Shown: in pieces, positions 35,243-42,724 of the stretch
Layout: each line of letters opens with the position of its first letter
Position numbering within the stretch: the stretch's first letter is position 1
Source: Olsenella uli
Lineage (GTDB): Bacteria; Actinomycetota; Coriobacteriia; Coriobacteriales; Atopobiaceae
DNA: 64,000 nt
NCBI RefSeq assembly: GCF_016899935.1
Contig: NZ_JACJJK010000005.1
Coordinates: 62,001-126,000, forward strand
Direction: 5' to 3'
Notes under the pieces: model-generated
Database searches by the model: none
The model's input: the letters and a program-made list of their open reading frames with translations, nothing else
What the model was told of the DNA's origin: nothing
Program-made: the position numbers and the translations under genes

Positions 35243-35294
35243 AAGTTAGCCAATTGCTACTTGTGTGGTGCCATTTGTTAGATTCGGTTAACTA
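35243..35294 (-). promoter_or_regulatory. Two GTTA-N8-TAAC sites upstream of feoB
   Basis: TTGTTA-gattcggt-TAACTA at 35275-35294 is a good match. AAGTTA-gccaattg-CTACTT at 35243-35262 is weaker. Both lie in the AT-rich gap before the feoB start, and they suggest control by a DtxR/MntR-type metal repressor. Confidence 0.5.
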
Positions 35295-35355
35295 TTGGGT
35301 CGAGAAAAACGGCCGTTCCCGGCCGCGTCCGCAGCGCGCATCCTTCCTGCCCGCG

Positions 35356-35595
35356 CTACTCGCCCCGCGCCACGTTGGTGACCTCGATGGAGGACGCCTC
35401 GTCCCTGCGGATCGAGAGCTCGTAACCGCGCACCGTGAGCTCGAGCGGGTCGCCGAGCGGCGCGACCTTGCGCACGTAGACGCGCGTGCCCTTGGTGAGG
35501 CCCATGTCCATGATGCGGCGCTTGAGGGCGCCGGTGCCCGTGAGGGCCGACACGGTCGCGCTCTCCCCCACCTTCACATCCTTGAGTGTTGCCAT
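35356..35595 (-). CDS. feoA: FeoA-family protein
   Basis: This is a 79-residue SH3-like FeoA protein with the standard pattern: RRIMDMGLTKGTRVYVRKVAPLGDPLELTVRGYELSIRR is split here by eye into the DMGLT turn and the GDPLE...GYELSIRR strand. It assists FeoB in Fe2+ uptake. AAAGGAAGG lies just before the ATG. It is transcribed with the second feoA upstream and feoB downstream. It resembles the FeoA domain fused to the other FeoB. Confidence 0.93.
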   Translation of the reverse strand: MATLKDVKVGESATVSALTGTGALKRRIMDMGLTKGTRVYVRKVAPLGDPLELTVRGYELSIRRDEASSIEVTNVARGE

Positions 35596-35644
35596 AGCCT
35601 TCCTTTCTTCTCTATCCCAAAGTCGCCGGCGGCTCGCCGACGGC

Positions 35645-35875
35645 TCAGAGCGTCACGGTGATGTGGCTCGCCATCGCGCGGTTGAGCGCCAGGCGCGCAC
35701 CCTTGACGGTCACGATGACGTCTCCCGCCGCGCGCGAGACGACCTTGACCTCGGTGCCTTCCACAAAGCCGAGCTCCGCGAGGTGTTGCCGCAGCTCGGC
35801 GGCGCCGCGCACGCGCGCCACGCGAACGACCTCCTCTGTGCCCGCCATCGCCAGCGGAAGCTGGGGTGATGCCAT
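35645..35875 (-). CDS. feoA: FeoA-family protein, divergent second copy
   Basis: This 76-residue FeoA-like protein keeps the turn LAELGFVEGTEVKVV and the strand GDVIVTVKGARLALNRAMA, which is less like canonical FeoA than its neighbour. Two different FeoA proteins before one FeoB is a known arrangement in Firmicutes and Actinobacteria. GGGAGGCAG precedes the ATG. It is the first gene of the feo operon, with two palindromic sites just upstream. Confidence 0.9.
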   Translation of the reverse strand: MASPQLPLAMAGTEEVVRVARVRGAAELRQHLAELGFVEGTEVKVVSRAAGDVIVTVKGARLALNRAMASHITVTL

Positions 35876-35893
35876 GTGAGCTGCCTCCCATAG

Positions 35894-35938
35894 AGTTACC
35901 GTCCACTAACTCAACACAAAGTAATATACGACTAACTT
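35894..35938 (-). promoter_or_regulatory. Two GTTA-N8-TAAC operator-like sites at the feo promoter
   Basis: GAGTTA-ccgtccac-TAACTC at 35894-35913 has perfect 6-base arms. AGTAA-tatacgac-TAACT at 35921-35938 has one mismatch. They lie in the divergent gap between feoA and the PPK2 gene, 19-63 bases upstream of the first feoA start. Confidence 0.55.
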
Positions 35939-36052
35939 GCGGAGGCGCAAGTACCGTTCGCCGATTGGGGTGCGCCCGTGGCATCTCTTGGCATCGAGGC
36001 GCACCGCGAAAAACGGGAACAAGGAGACAAGGCCGACTCGAGGGGAGCGCGC

Positions 36053-36946
36053 ATGGACAAGAGCATTCGTGACTTCACGGTAACGGGCGAGAAGGACTTC
36101 AGGCTGGACCGCTTCCCCACCTCGCTCAAGGTGGACGGCGACGAGCGTCCCGCCTGGGAGGAGCGGCTCGCGCGCAACAAGGCGCGCATCGAGGAGCTCC
36201 AGGACCGCCTCTACGCGGAGGCGCGCGAGAGCGTCATCGTGATCCTGCAGGCCATGGACGCGGCCGGCAAGGACTCGACGATCCGCCACGTCCTCGGCGG
36301 CATCAACCCCACGGGCATCGACGTGCGCAGCTTCAAGCAGCCGACCAGCGTGGACCGCGAGCACGGATTTCTCTGGCGCAGCTTCTCCGCGCTGCCCGCG
36401 CGCGGCAAGATCGCCGTCTTCAACCGCTCCTACTACGAGGAGTGCCTGGTCGTGCGCGTCCGCGGGCTCTGGCGTGACTACCGACTGCCGGGCCGCTGCC
36501 TGGACATGAGCGAGAAGCGCTACTTCCAGGAACGCTTCGAGGACATCCGGGGCTTCGAGCGCTACCTCTGGCGCACCGGCAACCGCGTGGTCAAGATCTT
36601 CCTCAACGTGAGCGCGGACAAGCAGCGCGAGCGCTTCCTCGAGCGCATCGACGACCCGGCCAAGAACTGGAAGTTCTCCGAGAGCGACCTCAAGGAGCGC
36701 ATGGAGTGGGACGACTACCAGCACGCCTACGAGGACATGATCGCCGCGACCGCGACCGAGCGTGCGCCGTGGCTCGTGATTCCCGCCGACCAGAAGTGGG
36801 TCGCGCGCACGCTGGTCTCCGAGGCGCTGCGCTCGGTGCTGGAGGACATCGACCCCCGCTACCCCGAGCTGCCGCGCGAGCAGCAGAGCCGCCTCGCCGC
36901 TTGCCGCGACGCCCTCACGGACGGCCCCGCCGCAGACGTGGACTGA
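36053..36946 (+). CDS. Polyphosphate kinase 2 family protein
   Basis: This 297-residue PPK2 protein uses polyphosphate to phosphorylate nucleotides (AMP/ADP, or GDP in related forms). The Walker A-like motif QAMDAAGKDSTIRHV lies near residue 70, followed by SVDREHGFLWR, the Walker B-like FNRSYYEECLVVRV, and KIFLNVSADKQRERFLER in the lid. The C-terminus APWLVIPADQKWVARTLVSE is typical of single-domain class members. GAGGGGAG precedes the ATG at 36053; an in-frame GTG at 35978 reaches into the feo promoter region and is unlikely. Confidence 0.93.
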   Translation: MDKSIRDFTVTGEKDFRLDRFPTSLKVDGDERPAWEERLARNKARIEELQDRLYAEARESVIVILQAMDAAGKDSTIRHVLGGINPTGIDVRSFKQPTSVDREHGFLWRSFSALPARGKIAVFNRSYYEECLVVRVRGLWRDYRLPGRCLDMSEKRYFQERFEDIRGFERYLWRTGNRVVKIFLNVSADKQRERFLERIDDPAKNWKFSESDLKERMEWDDYQHAYEDMIAATATERAPWLVIPADQKWVARTLVSEALRSVLEDIDPRYPELPREQQSRLAACRDALTDGPAADVD

Positions 36947-36999
36947 CGACCGGGCGAGAAGGGCGGCCGAGAAAAACAGCCGAAAAGCCCTAGCGCGCG

Positions 37000-37254
37000 T
37001 CACGCCACCCGTTCCACGGCGACCGCCGCACGCTTGCCCGAGAACGCCACGCCGTAGCGCAGGCGCCCAGAGGCACATCCCGGCAGCGCATCGGCGTCGT
37101 AGGAGCGCTCGGCAATCTGCGCCAGGGCCTCGCGCGCCAGCTCGCTCAGCTCCTCGTCCGATGCGTCGCGCGCGAACTTGAGCTCAACGGTTATGCGAGG
37201 CCGCTTGAACGCCACACCGTAACGTCCGCCCTCCGCCGGAATCGGGTTATGTTG
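37000..37254 (-). pseudogene. C-terminal remnant of an AAA/PD-(D/E)XK nuclease-family protein (DUF1703-like)
   Basis: The 71-residue end of a larger protein is visible (TVELKFARDASDEELSELAREALAQIAERSYDA...RYGVAFSGKRAAVAVERV). This is the usual C-terminus of the ATPase + PD-(D/E)XK family common in gut anaerobes. The frame stays open upstream only to about 37255, exactly where an insertion-sequence end begins, and then meets a stop. The gene seems to have been cut by an IS insertion and lost its 5' part. Confidence 0.65.
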
Positions 37255-37359
37255 CAGAAAGTGTGTCTGTCACAGCGCCGTCCCCGCAGCCAGGGCGCAG
37301 AAAACCACCCTCCCGAGTTGGCTCGCCCCGACTTCCCGGTGTTTCAGAAAGTGTGTCCG
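37255..37359 (+). repeat. Two direct copies of an IS-end-like word
   Basis: CAGAAAGTGTGTCTG at 37255-37269 and CAGAAAGTGTGTCCG at 37345-37359 are offset by 90 bases. They resemble termini of IS256/IS1249-type elements. The first marks the break of the nuclease remnant; the second precedes a TTGACA box (37370-37375) and the IS1249-like transposase fragment. Confidence 0.55.
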
Positions 37360-37429
37360 GGCATCCCTTGACACCCCAGCTCAGGCAACCTTTTCCGCGA
37401 GAGGAGTTACCTCGAGACGGGATGGGCCT

Positions 37430-37745
37430 GTGGCGAATCCGAAATGCGCCGTGTGCGGCGGCACGATAAAGAGGGACGGCAAGACGAAGGCGGGCACGCG
37501 GCGCTGGCGCTGCCCCGCGTGCGGGGCCTCCTCCGTGCGCAGGATCGACACCAGGGCCAAGGAGCTCGGGGCGTTCCTGCGGCGGCTGCTCTCGAAGCGC
37601 ACGACCTCCGAGCTCCCGGGGAGCCGCACCAGCTTCCGGAGAAGGACCTCCTGGGTCTGGGGAATCTGGCCCATAGCCCACGCGACCGGCGAGGTCCATG
37701 ACGTCGTGCGCCTCGACGGCATCTGGATGCGACGAGACGCGGTGG
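37430..37745 (+). pseudogene. IS1249-type transposase, 5' fragment
   Basis: The start of a transposase is visible from a GTG at 37430: CAVCGGTIKRDGKTKAGTRRW, then CPACGASSVRRIDTRAKELGAFLRRLLSKRTTSELPG, and LDGIWMRRDAVVV. This zinc-knuckle start and following segment are characteristic of IS1249-like transposases. Similarity stops near 37745, where the end of a second element reads in. The rest of the protein is missing. Confidence 0.75.
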
Positions 37746-38820
37746 TGGTACCGTCAAGATTCTTGCGCACTTTCGGACAGCCCCTAGGCCCGCCCCGTGC
37801 AGCTACTCCTCCAGCAGCGTCACGTCCAGGTAGCGGCGGGAGCCCCACTCGCTCTCGGCGACGTACTTGAGCCTCGCGGTCACGAGCATGAGGGCGGAGC
37901 TCCCGTCGGGGAAGGCGCCGACCACGCGGGTCCGCCTGCGGATCTCGCGGTCGGGCCGCTCGATGGCGTCGTTGGTGCGTATGCGCCGCCAGCGCTCGCG
38001 GGGGAGGCGCGTGTGGGTCAGGGTCTCGGCGAAGCCCCCGCGCACCACCCTGGCGGCCCCCCCTGAGCCTCGAGGCCTCCAGCTCGGACGCGACCTCGAG
38101 CGCCTTGGCCTCGGCCGCCCCGCGCGACTCCATCGCATGGATGGCCCTCGGCATCGCGGCGACCCCCGGCCGCCTGGACTTGGGCACCCTGGCCAGCACG
38201 TTGCGGTAGAAGCGGGCGGCGCGCCTCTGGTGCGCCGCCCCCGGGAACACCTCGGCGATCGAGCCGACCATGCCGGCGGCCCCGTCGCCGGCGGACATGC
38301 GGACGCCGCGCGGCCCGCGCGACCTCAGCCACGAGAGGAGCCCCCGCCAGCGCTCCGAGGACTCGGCGTGGCCCCCGGCGGCGCCGACGGCCTCGCGGCA
38401 GCCGTCGTCGTTCACGCCGATGGCGACCATCACGGCGACGTTCTCGCATGAGCCTCCCCAGCCGCGCCTGAGGTAGATCCCGTCGACGCAGGCGTAGGGG
38501 CAGGCGCGCTCGAGGGGGCGGTTCCTCCACTCCTCGACCGAGGCGAAGGCCTTCTCGTTGAGGTTCGAGACGGCGGCGGCCGAGACGCCGGGGCCCCGGA
38601 GGATCTCGGAGACGTCCTCCATCCTGCGGGTCGAGACCCCGGCGAGGCACGTCTCGATCATGGCCTCCTCGACGCTCGTCTCCCGGCGCCGGGCAGCGCT
38701 CGACGACCGCCGTGGTGAACCTCATGCCCTCGGGCTTGGGCATATGAATCGTTGCCTCGCCGGACGACGCGGCCGGGCTCCTGTCGTAGCGCCCGGCGCG
38801 GTAGGCCTCCCGCGCGCGGG
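37746..38820 (-). mobile_element. Degenerate IS256-family element (mutator-type transposase)
   Basis: The minus strand encodes an IS256-type transposase in three frames. The N-terminal piece REAYRAGRYDRSP...GEATIHMPKPEGMRF lies near 38800-38690. The core runs from VSTRRMEDVSEILRG through VDGIYLRRGWGGSCENVAVM to ALEVASELEASRLRGG (38665 to about 38060). The C-terminus ERWRRIRTNDAIERPDREIRRRTRVVG ends at a stop at 37803. Frameshifts lie near 38690 and at a seven-G run near 38060, and the 5' end is lost near 38820. It seems to have inserted into the IS1249-type fragment. It is inactive as read. Confidence 0.8.
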
Positions 38821-38866
38821 CAGCGGCGCAGACAAAAGCGAGAAGGACGCGGCCCTCGGCCCCGAC

Positions 38867-39844
38867 TCACTCCCGCCGCGGTCGGCGGCGCGCCCGCCGC
38901 GCGATCGTCACCACCAGCATCACCGCAACGACCACGAACAGCGCGAGCCCCACCAGCTTGAGCACGAACTCCACCGTGAGTTCGGGCGAGTCGGCGGCCG
39001 GCGCGGGCAGGAACGCGCGCACCACCCGCTCGGCGGAGCTCGACGCGGGCTGCGCCTCCGCGTTGTCTACGCGCTCGCAGTACACCAGGTAGCGCTGGTA
39101 GTTGTGCCCGTACGGATGGCACGTGAACAGCGTAACCAGGTCGCGCCCCGGCTGGACGCGCACCGCGTCCACGTCGCTGGGGTCGATCACGCACGTCTCG
39201 TATGCCCGGTAGGTGAGCACGTCCCACGGCGTCGTGATGGTGAGCGTGTCCCCCACCTTCATCTGCTCGATGTCCCGGAAGATCGGCACGCCGTACCACA
39301 CGCCCCGGTGCCCCGCGATCACGCAGTTGGACTCGCCCCCGATGGGCATCGACGTCCCCGCGATCACCGTGGCCCCGTGCGCCATGTTGTCGTACGTCGC
39401 CCCTAGGTAGAGCGGCAGCGACACGCCCATGCTCGGGATGTCGATGGACCCGATGATCCCGTCCGGCAGCCCCAGCTCGGCGAGGTCCTCTCCCGAGAAC
39501 GCGAACGGGTCGTTGATCGTGTCGCCCGTCCCCTCGCGGACGGCCTCGTTGTACTCGACCAGCTTCTGGTAGGTGGGGTCGTTCTCCTTGGAGCGGAACT
39601 GCGCGTCGGAGTCCCCCGTGGCGCCCTCGTCCTCGACGACCTCCTCGCGGTGCGCGTCGAGCGCCCGCTCCATCTCCTGCTGCTGCACGATGGCCACGAC
39701 GCTCGGGGCGATCAGCAGCGCCCCGCCCGCAAGGAGAAGGACCAGCGCGATCACCAGCGGCACGACCCCGCCCCGCCGGGCGGGCCGTCGCGCGGGCCGT
39801 CGCGCGCCGCGGCGCCCATCGGGTTCCGAGAGGTGGCTAGCCAT
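38867..39844 (-). CDS. Class C (pilin-polymerising) sortase
   Basis: This 325-residue membrane-anchored sortase has a transmembrane helix at about residues 26-48, the sortase core, and a second C-terminal helix (ELTVEFVLKLVGLALFVVVAVMLVV) with a basic tail. The catalytic residues are visible: His in VIAGHRG, Cys in LFTCHPYG and Arg in YQRYLVYCER. An N-terminal lid (DTINDPFAFSGED) is present. Class C sortases link pilin subunits by isopeptide bonds. It overlaps the preceding sortase gene by eight bases, so they are coupled. Its 3' end lies about 46 bases from the IS remnant. Confidence 0.93.
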   Translation of the reverse strand: MASHLSEPDGRRGARRPARRPARRGGVVPLVIALVLLLAGGALLIAPSVVAIVQQQEMERALDAHREEVVEDEGATGDSDAQFRSKENDPTYQKLVEYNEAVREGTGDTINDPFAFSGEDLAELGLPDGIIGSIDIPSMGVSLPLYLGATYDNMAHGATVIAGTSMPIGGESNCVIAGHRGVWYGVPIFRDIEQMKVGDTLTITTPWDVLTYRAYETCVIDPSDVDAVRVQPGRDLVTLFTCHPYGHNYQRYLVYCERVDNAEAQPASSSAERVVRAFLPAPAADSPELTVEFVLKLVGLALFVVVAVMLVVTIARRARRRPRRE

Positions 39845-41063
39845 GACGGCCCCCTCGCCGGCCTTGGTGCCTGCCGCGCGGCACCGGCCTCGCGCCCGCT
39901 GTCCCACCGGGCCGCCTGGCCGTGAAGCGAGAAGTGCCGGGGCCGGCAGCGTCCTCCGTACGGTAGTGCTTCGGCCCGCCTCCCCGCGCGGAGCTGGTCG
40001 GTAGCGTGGGCGTGGAGCCGGTCGGGGGCGTGGGCGCGGCGGCGCGCTTGCTTCTGACTCGCTGGATCGCGGTGTACCCGCCGATGATGAGCGCCGCCAG
40101 CAGCAGCCCGATGAGGATGCTCGGCAGGAGCGCCTTGTCGGGCGGGTTGGAGTAGCCGGCCGGGAAGGCGGCGTCGCCCTTGTTGAGCCACTCGTCCGGC
40201 ACGTCGCAGCGCTCCGCGTGCACGAGCAGGCGGTGCGTGTTGATGCCGTACGGCGTGCAGGTGACGAGCGTGCACAGGTCCTTGCCCGGCTGGATCACCA
40301 GCGAATCCGTCTCATCCGGCAGCACGACCTCGGTGGAGGTCACGCGGTAGGCGTGGTCCTCGCCGAGCACGGTGATGATGAAGTAGTCGCCGACCTCGAG
40401 CTGGTCCAGGTTGTCGAAGATCTTCGCCGAGGGCAGCCCCGTGTGCCCGGAGAGCACCGCGTGGGTGGACTCCCCGCCGATGGGCACCGACGTCTCCTGC
40501 AGGTGGCCCACGCCCTGCTCCAGCACCTCGCTCGAGGTGCCGTGGTAGATGGGCATCTGGACCTGGATCTTGGGGATGGTGATGGTGCCCATGACGCCGT
40601 CGCCAGCCAGGTTGAGGACCGACTCGTACTCCTCGTTGGTCACGCGCTGGGCGTTGGGGTCAAACGGGTCCGTGACCACCGTGCGGCTGTCCAGGAGCTT
40701 CTGGTTGTAGGCGATGGCCACCTGGCGCGCCGCCTCGAGCGTCGCCTCGTCCTCGGCGGAGACGGTGGAGGCCTGCTCCGCCACCACGTGGCTCGTGTTC
40801 TGCTCGTGCAGGTAGTTGCTCACCATGGGGTAGCAGAAGACGGCGACGCCAACAAGCAGGGCGATCACTGCGACGATGATGTTGCGGCGGTTAGCGTTTT
40901 TGCCCTTGCCCGAGCCTCGGCGACCGCGGGGGCGAGAAGGACCGTGCGGCATACCGCCGCCACCACCCGGACCGCGCCGGGAGAACGAGGACGAGAGCGC
41001 ATGGGGCACCGGCCTCACGCCCTGCGCCCCCGTATGACCTTGCTTGTGCGGCATGTCAGCCAC
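39837..41063 (-). CDS. Class C sortase with long charged tail
   Basis: This 408-residue sortase has a Gly/Arg-rich N-terminal extension, a transmembrane helix (IIVAVIALLVGVAVFCYPMV), the lid motif TDPFDPN, and catalytic His (LSGHTGL), Cys (LVTCTPYG) and Arg (HRLLVHAER). A C-terminal transmembrane helix follows, then a long Pro/Arg/Gly-rich cytoplasmic tail. The GTG at 41063 gives MADMPHKQG; the exact start is uncertain. It lies downstream of the backbone pilin after a hairpin that may lower its expression. With the next sortase it should assemble this pilus. Confidence 0.9.
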   Translation of the reverse strand: MADMPHKQGHTGAQGVRPVPHALSSSFSRRGPGGGGGMPHGPSRPRGRRGSGKGKNANRRNIIVAVIALLVGVAVFCYPMVSNYLHEQNTSHVVAEQASTVSAEDEATLEAARQVAIAYNQKLLDSRTVVTDPFDPNAQRVTNEEYESVLNLAGDGVMGTITIPKIQVQMPIYHGTSSEVLEQGVGHLQETSVPIGGESTHAVLSGHTGLPSAKIFDNLDQLEVGDYFIITVLGEDHAYRVTSTEVVLPDETDSLVIQPGKDLCTLVTCTPYGINTHRLLVHAERCDVPDEWLNKGDAAFPAGYSNPPDKALLPSILIGLLLAALIIGGYTAIQRVRSKRAAAPTPPTGSTPTLPTSSARGGGPKHYRTEDAAGPGTSRFTARRPGGTAGARPVPRGRHQGRRGGRHG

Positions 41064-41092
41064 GCTGCCACCAGCCCTTCTTCGTAGAAAGC

Positions 41093-41119
41093 GGCCCGGC
41101 TCCGCGAGGGAGCCGGGCC
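41093..41119 (-). terminator. Hairpin between pilin and sortase genes (likely attenuator)
   Basis: GGCCCGGCTCC (41093-41103) pairs perfectly with GGAGCCGGGCC (41109-41119) and is followed on the minus strand by GCTTTCT. Its place after the abundant backbone pilin gene fits a partial terminator that keeps sortase levels low. Confidence 0.7.
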
Positions 41120-41163
41120 TGGGGCCAGGTCCTAGACCCGGCCTGCGTCATCGGGAGAGCCGA

Positions 41164-42588
41164 TTACGCGTTGTCGTTGTTCTTGCGGGAGCGGACGATG
41201 AACGCCGCAGCACCAGCGATGATCACGACGCCCGCGGCGGTGAAGGCGACGGTGCCCGCGCCACCGGTGGTCGGGAGGTTCACGCCATCACTAGTAGTGG
41301 AAGGAGTGTTCTTAAGGGCAAACGTCTTGTCGAGCTGCTGGGTCTCGTTGTTCCAAGTCACCGTAATCTCAAACGGGTCCTTAGGGAGCGTGTAGCCCGC
41401 CGGGGCCTTCGTCTCTTTCAGATAGTAGGTCGTGCCGGCCTCAAGGAGCGTATCGGCGTCAGTCGAAGCCTTGCCATCAACAGTGGTCAAGGTAACAGGA
41501 GTCGTCCCGTCCTTCTTATACACAGGCTTCGTGCAATCCTCGTCGTAATAAAGCGCAAACTCGGCGCCGTCGAGGAGCTGATCGCCAGCGTTATAGGAGC
41601 CGCTGTTGTTCGAATCGGCATACTTGACAATGTCGAAACCCGTGAACTTGACGGTAACGTCGCTCTTTCTATCGGTCACGTTCGAGGAGGTAACCTCGTT
41701 GCTCACGCCGTCGAGAGTTGCGTCCTTGGTGATGGTGCCCTTGTACTCGAGAGTGTAAGCACCAGCATGAGCGGAAGTACCGTTCTCATTCTTCTCGGCG
41801 AGCCAATCCTCATCAAAGGTGACCACAAGCTGTGGATCACCATTGTTGGCGCTAACAGAATACGCGGTTTTAGGAACAACGGTGCCACCAGCATCCTTAA
41901 TCACCAGCTGGTCGATGCTGCTCAGCACAAGACCCGTGCTCATCGTATCGGTAAGGGTAAGCTCGGTGTCGGTCGCGTTGATCGCAAACTTGACCGTAAA
42001 GGTGAGCTCGTCGCCAACCTCAGCGTAATCCTGGCCGTTGACCTTGATGGAACCGCCCGTAACGGTCTTGTCGAGGATATCGGACTCCTTCTTCAGGTCA
42101 ACTGCGACGTTGTCGATCGTCCAGCCCGAACCGTCCGTGTCCGGTACGGCGTTCAGCGCGACGACAGTCTGCTGATAGGTGTAGCCCTCCACACCATCAA
42201 CGTCAACGTAATACAGACCAGCCTGAAGATCGTTGAACGTCAGCGAGGAACCGGTCGCCTCGATAGGGCCACCAACGGGCACGCCCTCGCCATCGAAAGC
42301 AGCTGCAGTGGTTTCACTCTGATCTGCGAGATACGCGGTAATCTCAGCCTGGTCAACTCCAGTCTCGGGGACAAGCGTCGTCGTGTTGTCATCATTGAGC
42401 TGAACATGAGCCACACGATACAGAGAGACCGTATCGCCCTCACTAAGGTTATTAATGGTGATCGACGCAGTCTGGCTTCCTGTCCATTCCACGGCGAACG
42501 CCATCGTCGGGACAAGCGCAAGGGTGGCAACGAGCGCGACGAGCGCGGTCATCATCCCCTTGAGCTTGCTTCTAATACTGTGAGCCAT
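41164..42588 (-). CDS. LPxTG backbone pilin
   Basis: This 474-residue fimbrial subunit has a signal peptide (about 1-30, ending MAFAVEW), an N-terminal domain with the pilin-type Lys region (VAVDLKKESDILDKTV), central isopeptide-forming domains and a SpaA/CnaB-like last domain with the E-box YYLKETKAPAGYTL. The sorting signal NLPTTGGAGT is followed by a hydrophobic helix and RSRKNNDNA. GGAGGAAAAC precedes the ATG. It lies between the tip adhesin upstream and two sortases downstream, as in the FCT/spa pilus operons. Codon use is a little less GC-rich than in the neighbours. Confidence 0.93.
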   Translation of the reverse strand: MAHSIRSKLKGMMTALVALVATLALVPTMAFAVEWTGSQTASITINNLSEGDTVSLYRVAHVQLNDDNTTTLVPETGVDQAEITAYLADQSETTAAAFDGEGVPVGGPIEATGSSLTFNDLQAGLYYVDVDGVEGYTYQQTVVALNAVPDTDGSGWTIDNVAVDLKKESDILDKTVTGGSIKVNGQDYAEVGDELTFTVKFAINATDTELTLTDTMSTGLVLSSIDQLVIKDAGGTVVPKTAYSVSANNGDPQLVVTFDEDWLAEKNENGTSAHAGAYTLEYKGTITKDATLDGVSNEVTSSNVTDRKSDVTVKFTGFDIVKYADSNNSGSYNAGDQLLDGAEFALYYDEDCTKPVYKKDGTTPVTLTTVDGKASTDADTLLEAGTTYYLKETKAPAGYTLPKDPFEITVTWNNETQQLDKTFALKNTPSTTSDGVNLPTTGGAGTVAFTAAGVVIIAGAAAFIVRSRKNNDNA

Positions 42589-42724
42589 GTTTTCCTCCTT
42601 CTCGCCGATCTGGTTCGGCATCGCCCACATACCTACTTGCCTGCTATAACCTCCGGGCGGTCGCCCGGCTGTTACCGTGATGGGGCTACCGCCCGCCCTC
42701 TGCGGGCGGCAGCCAATCGATTAG

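Noticed and set aside
37000-37215. A complete small 71-residue gene
   Set aside because: The sequence is the C-terminus of a larger known family, with no start signal, and is cut off at an IS end.
38040-38070. Programmed frameshift or phase switch in the IS256-type transposase
   Set aside because: The G7 run coincides with a frame change, but a second frameshift and a lost 5' end show decay instead.
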